From Leifsonia sp. EB41 (GTDB lineage: Bacteria > Actinomycetota > Actinomycetes > Actinomycetales > Microbacteriaceae): a stretch of DNA of 64,000 nt. Under the pieces are notes generated by a model, which ran no database searches, was not told where the DNA came from, and was given only the letters and a program-made list of their open reading frames with translations. Of this stretch, positions 34,500 through 42,329 are shown piece by piece. The position numbers and the translations under genes were made by a program. The DNA lies in contig NZ_JBGCCJ010000001.1 in NCBI RefSeq assembly GCF_041262565.1, positions 2,728,001 to 2,792,000 of the forward strand. The letters are read 5' to 3'. Each line of letters opens with the position of its first letter. The first letter of the stretch is position 1.

Positions 34500-35513
34500 G
34501 TGGCATCACAGAACGGCTCGGCGATCGTCGCCGAGCACCTCGTCAAGTCCTATAGCGGAGGCCGGGGCAAGCCCGTCGTCCGCGCCGTCGACGACCTCGG
34601 CTTCGAGGTCGCCGCCGGCACCGTCTTCGGACTGCTCGGCCCCAACGGCGCCGGCAAGTCCACCACCATGAAGATCCTGTCCACACTGACCCGCGCCGAC
34701 GCCGGCAGCGCGTTCATCGCCGGCATCGACGTGAACCGCAACCCCGGCAGGGTGCGCCGAGCCCTCGGGTTCGTCGCCCAGAAACCGGTGTCGGACCCCA
34801 ACGACACCGGGGCCGAGAACCTCGTGCTCGCCGGACGGCTGCAGGGGATGAGCGGTCGCGACGCGAAGGCCCGCGCCAGGGAGCTGCTCGACCGTTTCGG
34901 CCTCGCCGAGCACGCCAGGCGCCAGGTGAAGGCGTACTCCGGCGGCATGGCGCGCAAGCTGGACGTCGCGATCGGGCTCATGCACCGGCCGGAGGTGCTC
35001 TTCCTGGACGAGCCGACCACCGGTCTCGACCCGGAGGCGCGCGCCGAGCTATGGGCGGAGCTGGAGCGGATGACCGGCGCCGAGAACCTCACGGTCCTCC
35101 TCACCACGCACTACCTGGACGAGGCCGACCGCCTCGCCGACCGGCTCGCGATCGTGGACCACGGCCGGGTCGTCACCGGCGGCACTCCCGAGGAGCTGAA
35201 GAACGGCCTCCGCGGCGACGCCGTCATCGTGGAGCTGGCGCCGGACGCCGACCCGTTCACCGCCCTGACGGCGCTCGAGCGCGTGGACGCCCTCCGCGAG
35301 GTCGGCGGCGACGGCCGGACCCTGCGAGCCCGCGCGGACAACGGCGCGGCCACCCTCCCGGCCGCGCTCGCCGCCCTGGAGGCCGCGGCCGTCGCCGTCG
35401 CCTCCGCCACCGTCGCGCGGCCCAGCCTCGACGACGTCTACCTGCGGCACACGGGCCGCACCTTCACGCGGGCGCAGGAGTCCGCCGAGCACGTTCTGGA
35501 GACCGCATCATGA
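34500..35513 (+). CDS. DrrA-like daunorubicin/multidrug ABC ATPase
   Basis: This 337-residue ATPase has Walker A GPNGAGKSTTMK, signature YSGGMARKLDVAIGL, Walker B VLFLDEPTTGLD and a C-terminal domain ending LDDVYLRHTGRTF, typical of DrrA. The GTG at 34500 after AAAGGAAG is favoured; an in-frame ATG at 34458 lacks a good ribosome site. It overlaps the permease start in an ATGA junction. It drives efflux of hydrophobic drugs. Confidence 0.9.
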   Translation: MASQNGSAIVAEHLVKSYSGGRGKPVVRAVDDLGFEVAAGTVFGLLGPNGAGKSTTMKILSTLTRADAGSAFIAGIDVNRNPGRVRRALGFVAQKPVSDPNDTGAENLVLAGRLQGMSGRDAKARARELLDRFGLAEHARRQVKAYSGGMARKLDVAIGLMHRPEVLFLDEPTTGLDPEARAELWAELERMTGAENLTVLLTTHYLDEADRLADRLAIVDHGRVVTGGTPEELKNGLRGDAVIVELAPDADPFTALTALERVDALREVGGDGRTLRARADNGAATLPAALAALEAAAVAVASATVARPSLDDVYLRHTGRTFTRAQESAEHVLETAS

Positions 35514-36334
35514 CCGCTATCGCAATCCCGCCCGCGCGCACCGCGCGCCGCTCCGGCCCGACCTTCATGACCCACACGCTGCTGCTCACCGGCCGCCAGC
35601 TCCGCTGGGCGATCCGGATGCCCGCGTTCCTGGTGATGAACTTGGTGCAGCCGGTGATCTGGCTGCTGCTGTTCGGGCAGCTCTTCAAGTCCGTCATCGA
35701 GATCCCCGGGTTCGGGGTCGGGCAGAGCTACCTGGAGTACCTGACTCCGGGCGTCGTGATGATGCTCGCGCTGTTCGGGAGCGCGTGGTCGGGCACGGTC
35801 TACATCCAGGACATGGACCGCGGCGTGATGGACCGGTTCCTCACGTCGCCCACCAACCGCGGCGCGATGATCGTGTCCACGCTCGTCTACCAGTCGATCC
35901 TGGCCGTCGTGCAGTCGCTGATCGTGGTCGGGATCGCGTTCTGGGCGGGCGCGCGCTTCGACGGCGGGCTGGGCGGGATGCTGCTCCTCCTGCTCGGGGT
36001 GGTGCTGCTCACCGCGGTGTTCTGCTCGTTCTCGAACGCCGTTGCGCTGCTCGCCCGGGACCAGACCGCGCTGATCGGCATCTCGCAGCTCATCACGCTG
36101 CCGCTGATGTTCCTCAGCTCGGCGATCATGAACACGAAGCTGTCGCCGGAGTGGGTGCGGAACGCCGCCGCGTACAACCCGTTCGAGTGGGCCGTGATCG
36201 TCGGTCGAGAGGCCCTGAGCGCGGTCCCCGACTGGGCATCCCTCTGGGCCCACGCCGGCCTCCTGGCCGCCCTGGCCGTCATCATGGCCGCCCTAGCGAC
36301 CAGCGCCTTCCGCGTCTACCAACGCAGTGCCTGA
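35510..36334 (+). CDS. DrrB-like ABC-2 type permease
   Basis: This 274-residue membrane protein has six spans and the ABC-2 features QPVIWLLLFGQLF, MDRGVMDRFLTSPTNR and a late SPEWVRNAAAYNPFEWAV segment typical of DrrB. It is coupled to the DrrA-like ATPase by a 4-base overlap. It forms the channel for drug export through the plasma membrane. The ATG at 35510 (MTAIAIPP) is clear; longer frames read into drrA. Confidence 0.9.
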   Translation: MTAIAIPPARTARRSGPTFMTHTLLLTGRQLRWAIRMPAFLVMNLVQPVIWLLLFGQLFKSVIEIPGFGVGQSYLEYLTPGVVMMLALFGSAWSGTVYIQDMDRGVMDRFLTSPTNRGAMIVSTLVYQSILAVVQSLIVVGIAFWAGARFDGGLGGMLLLLLGVVLLTAVFCSFSNAVALLARDQTALIGISQLITLPLMFLSSAIMNTKLSPEWVRNAAAYNPFEWAVIVGREALSAVPDWASLWAHAGLLAALAVIMAALATSAFRVYQRSA

Positions 36335-36344
36335 CCCAATCCAT

Positions 36345-36402
36345 CAGTTCCGGAGTTGTGTACGCGACACGCCGTCGCTTTACGTACACAACTCCGGAAC
36401 TG
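36345..36402. repeat. palindromic repeat, copy A (probable bidirectional terminator)
   Basis: CAGTTCCGGAGTTGTGTACG (36345-36364) is matched perfectly by its complement at 36383-36402, giving a 20-base stem around an 18-base loop that contains ACACGCCG. It lies between the convergent drrB and winged-helix regulator genes. Related copies occur at 41251-41302 and 42266-42317, and a diverged one near 60536. Confidence 0.75.
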
Positions 36403-36408
36403 TTGGTT

Positions 36409-37113
36409 TCAGAAGAGGTCGGGGGAGGGGGCGCTGGCGTGGCGGATGGAGACGTCCGCGTGGCGGTCGAAGCGGTAGCCGACGCCGCGCACGGTGCGCA
36501 CGATGTCCTCGTAGCGCGCCAGCTTGGCGCGCAGGCGACGGACGTGGACGTCGATGGTGCGCTCGTTCGGGATCTCGTCCTCGTCGGCGTTCGACCACAG
36601 CGAGGAGATCAGCTCGGCGCGCTCGATGGTGCGGCCCTCGCGCAGCACCAGGTACTGCAGGAGCTCGAACTCCTTGTAGGTGAGAGACACGGTCTGGTTG
36701 TCGAGGATGAGGCGCTTGCGCGAGATGTCGACCACGACGCCGGAGGCGGCGCGGTCCTCGTCCTCGTCGACTGTCGCGGTGTGGCGGTGCTTGGCGATCG
36801 CGGCCGGGTCCTGCAGGGCGAGGCGGACGACGTCCACGTCGCGTCCGCCGGCGCCGGCGGGGGCCAGCGCCACGGCGGCGTAAGTCTCGGACGACGGCGC
36901 GAGCTCGGCGGTCAGCTGCTTGAGCGCCTCGACGATGCGGCCGAGGTCGGTGCCGGAGGCCGCGGCCTTCAGCTCGTCGATGCCGACGTAGAGGACGAAG
37001 CCGCGGGCCTCGGTCCCCTCGGGGACGGCGCGGAGGCGGGGTGCCGGGGCGGCAGGAGCGGCCGCGACGACGGGGGTTGCGGGGCGGAAGGTGTCGACGG
37101 TTGCGAGAGACAT
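36409..37113 (-). CDS. winged-helix regulator with OmpR/PhoB-type C-terminus
   Basis: This 234-residue protein has a C-terminal Trans_reg_C winged helix (VSLTYKEFELLQYLVLREGRTIERAELI, ERTIDVHVRRLRAKLARYEDIVRTVRGVGYRF). The N-terminal half lacks a recognizable receiver with phosphoacceptor Asp. It holds an Ala/Pro-rich start followed by a short alpha/beta segment. It therefore may be controlled by ligand or protein contact rather than phosphorylation. GAAGGA precedes the ATG. Target genes are unknown. Confidence 0.85.
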   Translation of the reverse strand: MSLATVDTFRPATPVVAAAPAAPAPRLRAVPEGTEARGFVLYVGIDELKAAASGTDLGRIVEALKQLTAELAPSSETYAAVALAPAGAGGRDVDVVRLALQDPAAIAKHRHTATVDEDEDRAASGVVVDISRKRLILDNQTVSLTYKEFELLQYLVLREGRTIERAELISSLWSNADEDEIPNERTIDVHVRRLRAKLARYEDIVRTVRGVGYRFDRHADVSIRHASAPSPDLF

Positions 37114-37359
37114 GGGAGGGGAGTCCTTCGGTGATGATGATGCGTCCGGACCCGGGTGCGGCGGTCCTCCAGCGGTCGAGCTCCGAAAGGAGCTTCAGCG
37201 GAGGGTGCGCCGGATACGGGTTTTCCGGTGTGACGAGGTGTCCCTGTTCAGAAAGGGACTGATGCACGGGTGCGTACGTGTGGCGCGCCCGGGGAGCTGT
37301 GCCCGGAGCCGACGCTCGTCTGCGTCGGAGGGCGACCGCTCGGCGAAAGGGTCGTCAGA
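37114..37359. other. untranslated stretch with small hairpins upstream of the winged-helix gene
   Basis: No gene is supported. Two compact hairpins stand out: AGCTCC-GAAA-GGAGCT at 37179-37194, and GTCCCT/AGGGAC bounding 37238-37259. If transcription starts at the mini-ORF at 37464, these would lie in a long leader of the winged-helix gene and could act in its control. Confidence 0.4.
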
Positions 37360-37464
37360 TTAGCGACACATTCGGCAACACATGACCGAGTCGCGGCCGG
37401 GCATCATCATGCCGGCATCCCCAGGGGCCTCGAAGGAGGTCAGGGTGCGCGAGTTGTCAGTCAT
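37360..37464 (-). CDS. candidate 34-residue leaderless mini-protein ending in a Cys cluster
   Basis: The open frame starts MTDNSRTLTSFEAPGDAG, contains three Met in a row and ends DSVMCCRMCR. There is no Shine-Dalgarno, but TTGACA (37496-37501) and TTTACT (37472-37477) on the minus strand are 18 bases apart and end 7 bases before the ATG, so the message would be leaderless. A 15-base palindrome overlaps the -35 box. The clear promoter argues for real expression. It may be a regulatory leader for the winged-helix gene or a free peptide. Function unknown. Confidence 0.5.
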   Translation of the reverse strand: MTDNSRTLTSFEAPGDAGMMMPGRDSVMCCRMCR

Positions 37465-37471
37465 GTTGAGA

Positions 37472-37501
37472 AGTAAACCGTCCCGTGACACGTCGTGTCA
37501 A
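37472..37501 (-). promoter_or_regulatory. strong promoter with palindromic operator
   Basis: Minus-strand -35 TTGACA (37496-37501) and -10 TTTACT (37472-37477) face the mini-ORF. TGACACG-T-CGTGTCA at 37486-37500 on the plus strand is a perfect palindrome around one central base and covers most of the -35 box. A dimeric repressor bound here would block RNA polymerase. Confidence 0.6.
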
Positions 37502-37535
37502 ATCGTTACGGATTGTTGCGGAGGGGCTCGACACC

Positions 37536-38168
37536 CTACACAGTGCCGTACAGACGGTCTCCGGCGTCGCCGAGACCGGGCACAATGTATCCGTTCTCGT
37601 TCAACCGCTCGTCCAGTGCGCCGAGCACGATGGTCACGTCGCGGCCCACCGTCGCCTTCTCCAGGGCCTCCAGACCCTCCGGCGCGGCGAGGATGCAGAT
37701 GGCAGTGACGTCGACGGCGTTGCGCTTGAACAGGAAGTCGATCGCGGCTCCGAGCGAGCCTCCGGTGGCCAGCATCGGATCGAGCACGAAGCACTGCCGG
37801 TCGGAGAGGTCCATCGGCAAGCGCTCCGCGTAGGTGGTCGGCTCGAGCGTCTCCTCATTGCGCGCCATCCCCAGGAAGCCCACCTCGGCGGTCGGCATCA
37901 GCCGGACCATGCCCTCCAGCATCCCGAGCCCCGCGCGGAGGATCGGCACGACCAGCGGACGCGGCTGGCTGAGGGTGACGCCCATCGTCGTGGTCACCGG
38001 GGTCTCGATCTCGACGGGCTCGACGCGAACGGCGCGGGTGGCCTCGTAGGCCAGCAGCGTGACGAGCTCCTCCGTGAGCGCCCGGAACACGGGCGACGGG
38101 GTCTCCTTGTTGCGGAGCACGGAGAGCTTGTGGGTGATCAGGGGGTGGTCCGCTACGTGCACTCGCAT
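37536..38168 (-). CDS. upp: uracil phosphoribosyltransferase
   Basis: This 210-residue protein matches Upp throughout. [19 protein letters not shown] is at the start, the PRPP-binding motif is [19 protein letters not shown], and [12 protein letters not shown] at the end binds uracil. It salvages uracil to UMP with PRPP. On the minus strand TAGCCT (38176-38181) lies 7 bases before the ATG, a leaderless layout. It diverges from tadA. Confidence 0.95.
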   Translation of the reverse strand: MRVHVADHPLITHKLSVLRNKETPSPVFRALTEELVTLLAYEATRAVRVEPVEIETPVTTTMGVTLSQPRPLVVPILRAGLGMLEGMVRLMPTAEVGFLGMARNEETLEPTTYAERLPMDLSDRQCFVLDPMLATGGSLGAAIDFLFKRNAVDVTAICILAAPEGLEALEKATVGRDVTIVLGALDERLNENGYIVPGLGDAGDRLYGTV

Positions 38169-38222
38169 AGGCTCAAGGCTAGCCGAACCCTCCCCGGACG
38201 AGGACCCCACCCAGGAGCAGCC

Positions 38223-38690
38223 GTGACCCTTCCCGTGCCCGCCGACTACGAGCGGTGGATGCGCCGCGCCGTCGCCGACGCGCGGCTCGCCTTCGACACC
38301 GGTGATGTCCCGGTCGCGGCGCTCGTGCTGGACGAGAACGGCGAAGTCATCGGTGCGGGACGCAACGAGCGCGAGCTGCACCGCGACCCGACGGCGCACG
38401 CCGAGGTGCTGGCGTTGCGGGCGGCGGCGGCGACGCGGGACGACTGGCACCTGGAGGGCTGCACGCTGGTCGTGACGCTGGAGCCGTGCGTGATGTGCGC
38501 GGGCGCGGTGCTGGCGGCGCGCGTCCCGACCGTGGTGTTCGGGGCGTGGGACGAGAAGGCCGGCGCGGCGGGCTCGGTCTACGACGTGCTGCGCGACCGG
38601 CGGCTCAACCACCAGGTCGCCGTGTATCCCGGCGTCCTCGCCGAGGAGTGCGCCGACCTCCTCCTCGACTTCTTCCGCGCAAAGCGCTGA
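38223..38690 (+). CDS. tadA: tRNA adenosine(34) deaminase
   Basis: This 155-residue deaminase has [11 protein letters not shown] (zinc His and catalytic Glu) and [16 protein letters not shown] (two zinc Cys). It converts A34 to inosine in the tRNA-Arg ACG anticodon. The GTG at 38223 follows CCAGGAGCAG; the frame runs open further upstream but crosses upp. Related cytosine or guanine deaminases share the motifs, but length and position beside upp fit TadA. Confidence 0.9.
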   Translation: MTLPVPADYERWMRRAVADARLAFDTGDVPVAALVLDENGEVIGAGRNERELHRDPTAHAEVLALRAAAATRDDWHLEGCTLVVTLEPCVMCAGAVLAARVPTVVFGAWDEKAGAAGSVYDVLRDRRLNHQVAVYPGVLAEECADLLLDFFRAKR

Positions 38691-38702
38691 TCGGTCTTCG
38701 GG

Positions 38703-39404
38703 CTAGCGCGGCAGGGACTCCAGCCACTCGGAGAAGGCGGCGCGGGAGGCCTCCTGCATCCGTGCGGAGTACAGCTCGCGGTCCTCGCGCAGAGCCTCCG
38801 GGTCGAGGGCGTGCTCGTCCAGCTCGTTGTACCCGTCGGAGACCCACTGCTCGTGCATCTCGTCCGTCACCTCGGGATGGAACTGCACCGCCAGCGCGAA
38901 GCCGCCGATCGCGAACGCCTCGTTCGAGTAGTCGCTGGAAGACGCCAGCCGGGTCGCCCGCTCGGGCAGCTCGAACGTGTCGCCGTGCCACTCCACCACC
39001 GGCACGCCGTCGAAGTGCCGGATGGGAGACGACGCGCCGGCCTCCGTCGGCTCCACGCGGCGGTAACCGATCTGCATGGTGTCGCCCTTGTACACGCGCT
39101 CGCCGAGGGCGCCGGCCATGAGCTGCGCGCCCAGGCACACGCCGAGCGTCGGCCGCTCGGCGTCGAGGCGGGCGCGCAGCAGATCGCGCTCGGCGGCCAG
39201 GAACGGGAACTCGTCGGTCTGGTACGCGCCCATCTCGCCGCCGAGCACGACGACGAGGTCGGCCTCCTGCGGGTCGAGGACGGAAACATCCTGGGTCGTC
39301 ACGTCGACGATGCGCAGGTCGTAGCCGTGCTCGACGAGGACGGGTCCGATGTTGCCGAGGTGGATGGACGGGTCGTGCTGCAGGATCAGCGCGGTGCGGG
39401 TCAC
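38703..39404 (-). CDS. class I glutamine amidotransferase-like protein
   Basis: This 233-residue protein has the nucleophile Cys in TLGVCLGAQLMAG, with the His and Glu of the triad in LAVQFHPEVTDEM. It stands alone without a synthase domain, like the YfeJ/GMP-synthase-like amidotransferases. It may release ammonia from glutamine or act on gamma-glutamyl compounds. The GTG start at 39404 overlaps the CDF gene stop, so the two are probably co-transcribed. Confidence 0.85.
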   Translation of the reverse strand: MTRTALILQHDPSIHLGNIGPVLVEHGYDLRIVDVTTQDVSVLDPQEADLVVVLGGEMGAYQTDEFPFLAAERDLLRARLDAERPTLGVCLGAQLMAGALGERVYKGDTMQIGYRRVEPTEAGASSPIRHFDGVPVVEWHGDTFELPERATRLASSSDYSNEAFAIGGFALAVQFHPEVTDEMHEQWVSDGYNELDEHALDPEALREDRELYSARMQEASRAAFSEWLESLPR

Positions 39405-40363
39405 TCGAGTCCTTTGAGGATGATGGTGTCGGTGGCGGGGTGCTGCTCGTTCGGGTCGACCCAGACGTCCGGCTCGATGTAGATGACCCGGGCGACGGGC
39501 ACGGCGTCGCGGATGCGGCGCTCGATCGTGTCGATCGCGGCCGAGACCTCCAGCATGGTCTGCTCGCGCGCGACGGCGAGCTTGGCGCCGACGAGCAGCT
39601 CGTCCGGCCCCAGGTAGAGGGTGCGCATGTGGATGATGCGCTCGACCTCGTCGCCGGCCAGGATCGCCTGCTCGATGGCCGCGACATCCACATCGGAGGC
39701 GCCCTCGCCGACCAGGAGGCTCTTGGTCTCGATGCCCAGCACGATTGCGACCGTGACCAGCAGGAGGCCGATCAGGATGGTCCCGATGCCGTCCCAGACG
39801 CCGTTGCCGGTGATGATCGTGAGCCCCACGCCGATCAGGGCGAAGACCAGGCCGATGAGCGCGGCGACATCCTCCAGCAGTACGACCGGCAGCTCGGGGG
39901 CCTTGGCGCGGCGGATGAACTGCGGCCACGACATCCCCTTGCGGAGCGGGTTGGACTCGTGCACGGCGGTCCGCAGCGAGAACGACTCCAGGCCGATCGC
40001 GATGAACAGCACCAGCAGCGGCAGCCACCAGTTCTCCAGCGGGTGCGGGTGCGTCAGCTTCTCGACGCCCTCGTAGAGCGAGAAGACGCCGCCGACGGAG
40101 AACAGGATGATCGAGACGACGAACGCGTACACGTACCGCTCGCGGCCGTAGCCGAACGGGTGCTCCTTGTCGGCCTTCTTCTTGGCCTGGCGTCCGCCGA
40201 GCAGCAGGAGCAGCTGGTTGCCGGAGTCGGCGACCGAGTGCACGCCCTCCGCGAGCATCGAGGAGGAGCCGGAGAAGGCCCACGCGATGAACTTGGTCAG
40301 GGCGATCCCGAGGTTGGCGGCGAAGGCCGCGACGATCGCCCTGGTGCCACCTTCTGCGCTCAT
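39401..40363 (-). CDS. cation diffusion facilitator metal exporter
   Basis: This 320-residue CDF protein has about six spans. The metal-site motif in the second membrane region reads HSVADSGNQ, and the cytoplasmic C-terminal domain (LEVSAAIDTIERRIRDAVPVARVIYIEPD) is the dimerizing ferredoxin-like fold. It probably exchanges Zn, Co or Fe for protons across the plasma membrane. The minus-strand hexamer TAGGAT (40370-40375) is 6 bases before the ATG. Confidence 0.9.
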   Translation of the reverse strand: MSAEGGTRAIVAAFAANLGIALTKFIAWAFSGSSSMLAEGVHSVADSGNQLLLLLGGRQAKKKADKEHPFGYGRERYVYAFVVSIILFSVGGVFSLYEGVEKLTHPHPLENWWLPLLVLFIAIGLESFSLRTAVHESNPLRKGMSWPQFIRRAKAPELPVVLLEDVAALIGLVFALIGVGLTIITGNGVWDGIGTILIGLLLVTVAIVLGIETKSLLVGEGASDVDVAAIEQAILAGDEVERIIHMRTLYLGPDELLVGAKLAVAREQTMLEVSAAIDTIERRIRDAVPVARVIYIEPDVWVDPNEQHPATDTIILKGLE

Positions 40364-40369
40364 GACCTC

Positions 40370-40379
40370 ATCCTAGGAT
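40370..40379. promoter_or_regulatory. palindromic shared -10 box of proC and the CDF gene
   Basis: ATCCTAGGAT reads the same on both strands, so it offers TAGGAT as a -10 hexamer in each direction: 6 bases before the CDF ATG and 7 bases before the proC ATG at 40387. The two genes thus appear to share one promoter core with leaderless starts, and polymerase bound in one direction would exclude the other. Confidence 0.55.
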
Positions 40380-40386
40380 GGGGCCC

Positions 40387-41235
40387 ATGAGCGACACGAA
40401 GAACGTCACGCTGCCCACCATCGCGATGCTCGGCGCGGGCTCGATGGGGCGCGCCATCCTGTCCGGCCTGACCGCGCCCGGGGTGACCGTGGACGGCGGC
40501 ATCCGGGTCACCAACCGGTCGAAGGCGCGGGCTGCGGAGCTCGCGGGCATCCCCGGCGTGACCGCGTACGCGACCGAGCACGACGGCGACGCGAACCGGG
40601 CGGCGGTGGACGGCGCAGAGCTCGTGATCGTCGCCGTCAAGCCCGGGATGGTGGCCGACCTCCTGCACGAGATCGCCGACTCCCTGACGCCCGGCGCCAT
40701 CGTTGTGAGCGTGGCGGCAGGCGTCACCATCAAGACCTTCGAGTCGCTGTTGCCGCCGTCGGTGATCGTGGTCCGCTCGATGCCGAACACGCCGGCCGTC
40801 GTGGGCAAGGCCGTCACCGGGATCAGCCCGGGCACCCGCACGGAGCCGGACGACCTCGAGCTGGTCCGCGCGCTGTTCGAGACCGTCGGGGAGGTCGTGG
40901 AGGTGCCGGAGTCGCAGCTCGACGCGCTCAGCACCATCTCCGGCTCGGGGCCGGCGTACGTGTTCTTCCTGGTGGAGGCGCTGACCGCCGCTGCGCTCGA
41001 GAAGGGCTTCACCCCCGAGCAGGCGCGCACGCTCGTGAACGGCACGTTCCTGGGGGCCTCCGAGCTGCTGGTCTCCTCCGGTGAGGAGCCCGCCGAGCTC
41101 CGCCGCCGCGTGACCAGCCCCAACGGCACCACCGAGCGCGCCATCGCGGTCCTCGCCGACGCCGACCTCCCGGACCTCTTCACCCGCGCCACCTCCGCCG
41201 CCCTGGCCCGGGCCCGCGAACTCGCCGCCTCCTAG
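40387..41235 (+). CDS. proC: pyrroline-5-carboxylate reductase
   Basis: This 282-residue enzyme has the Rossmann start IAMLGAGSMGRAILSGL, the ProC motif VVRSMPNTPAVVGKAVTG and the signature SGSGPAYVFFLVEALTAAA near the C-terminus. It reduces pyrroline-5-carboxylate to proline with NAD(P)H. MSDTKN at 40387 is preferred over the ATG at 40378 because the TAGGAT hexamer lies 7 bases before it. Confidence 0.94.
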   Translation: MSDTKNVTLPTIAMLGAGSMGRAILSGLTAPGVTVDGGIRVTNRSKARAAELAGIPGVTAYATEHDGDANRAAVDGAELVIVAVKPGMVADLLHEIADSLTPGAIVVSVAAGVTIKTFESLLPPSVIVVRSMPNTPAVVGKAVTGISPGTRTEPDDLELVRALFETVGEVVEVPESQLDALSTISGSGPAYVFFLVEALTAAALEKGFTPEQARTLVNGTFLGASELLVSSGEEPAELRRRVTSPNGTTERAIAVLADADLPDLFTRATSAALARARELAAS

Positions 41236-41250
41236 CCCCGCCGCAATCCG

Positions 41251-41302
41251 TTCCGGAGTTGTGTACGCAACACGCCGGTGGTGAGCGTGCATTACTCCGG
41301 AA
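41251..41302. repeat. palindromic repeat, copy B
   Basis: TTCCGGAGTTGTGTACGC (41251-41268) pairs imperfectly with 41285-41302, and the loop holds ACACGCCGG (41270-41278). It lies just after proC and at the end of the convergent DUF559-like gene, so it may terminate both. The left arm and loop are nearly those of copy A. Confidence 0.65.
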
Positions 41303-42206
41303 CTGATCGCGCGAGAGCTCGGCGGACGGTGAGGACGGCGCGCGGTACGGGAGGTTTCAGGTCGTCGGCGGTGAGGAAGACGACGTCCCAGCCGCACTCG
41401 GTGAGTCGCTCTCGTCGCGCTATGTCCTCGCGGAAGGCGCTTTGGTCGGTGCGGTGGACGTCGCCCAGATACTCGATCGCAACGCGTCGATCCGGGTAGG
41501 CGAGATCGACCATCGCTACGGATCGTCCGTCGCGGAGGACCCGGTAGTTCAGCTCGGGTTCGGGCAATCCCGCGCCGACCAGAAGGAGACGGAGGCGCGT
41601 CTCCTGAGGCGAAAGCGGCCCGTACCGGACGGCCTCGAATGCCTGACGCAGCCGGCGGATGCCCGGCCGCCGAGCGTGGTGGCGGACAGCCCGATCGAGA
41701 TCGACAATCGCCCACGCGGAAGCGACGTTCGAGTGCGGCTCATCGCCGGTGACGAGCCAGTCGCCGATGACGACCAGATCCTCGAACGGGAGTGTCCGTG
41801 AGAGCTGCGCCCAAGTGTCCTCTGCGGCGATGACGCGCAAGCCGTCAATGTCGACCGCCTTGTGCCCGATCGCTCGCAATTCGTGGCCGACGACCCCGAT
41901 CATCTGTGGAGGCTTCGCCGGAGCGAAAACAGCGACATGGATGTCGGTCGGGACCGCCCAGTGCGGGAGGGGGAAGCCGTGGATCATTGCTGCGGACTGG
42001 TGGCTGAACGTGTGTTGGCCACGTCCGAACGCCGAGTAGGCGCGGCACAAGTCCCGGTGGTCGCGATACTCGATGCCGACGCTGCGCACGCCCCGAAACG
42101 GCCGCTGCAGTCCGCCGCCATCGAGTTGTCGCCGAGTCAGCCCCGCTGTGCGGCCTTGCTCAACCGTGAACCCCGTCTGCTCTACGAGCCCGTCGTACGT
42201 CTCCAT
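41292..42206 (-). CDS. AbiEi-like / DUF559 Vsr-type endonuclease-like protein
   Basis: This 304-residue protein has an N-terminal segment like the AbiEi/transcriptional-regulator family (TGFTVEQGRTAGLTRRQLD...FRGVRSVG). Its C-terminal DUF559-like nuclease fold shows SPQETRLRLLLVGAGLPEPELNY, then VAMVDLAYPDRRVAIEYLG, then HRTDQSAFREDIARRERL. Conserved Asp/Glu/Tyr residues resemble the Vsr/PD-(D/E)XK core. Such proteins are very common in actinobacteria and have no known function. A repeat copy overlaps its 3' end. Confidence 0.75.
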   Translation of the reverse strand: METYDGLVEQTGFTVEQGRTAGLTRRQLDGGGLQRPFRGVRSVGIEYRDHRDLCRAYSAFGRGQHTFSHQSAAMIHGFPLPHWAVPTDIHVAVFAPAKPPQMIGVVGHELRAIGHKAVDIDGLRVIAAEDTWAQLSRTLPFEDLVVIGDWLVTGDEPHSNVASAWAIVDLDRAVRHHARRPGIRRLRQAFEAVRYGPLSPQETRLRLLLVGAGLPEPELNYRVLRDGRSVAMVDLAYPDRRVAIEYLGDVHRTDQSAFREDIARRERLTECGWDVVFLTADDLKPPVPRAVLTVRRALARSVPE

Positions 42207-42265
42207 CCCAAAACCATGCCGCGCCGACCATCACGCTTCCGACTTATCCACACCCCGGCTATCTC

Positions 42266-42317
42266 TTCCGGAGTTATGCACGCAACACGCCGGTTGGGGG
42301 CGTACACAACTCCGGAA
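42266..42317. repeat. palindromic repeat, copy C
   Basis: TTCCGGAGTTATGCACGC (42266-42283) and CGTACACAACTCCGGAA (42301-42317) form an imperfect stem around a loop with ACACGCCGG (42285-42293). It lies just downstream of ktrA on the minus strand and upstream of the DUF559-like gene, so it may terminate the potassium-uptake message. Confidence 0.65.
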
Positions 42318-42329
42318 TTGTTGGATCGG

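Noticed and set aside
37114-37267. Extension of a minus-strand frame starting MHQSLSEQ upstream of the winged-helix gene
   Set aside because: It continues as an Arg-rich shadow of the regulator in another phase and has no good ribosome site.
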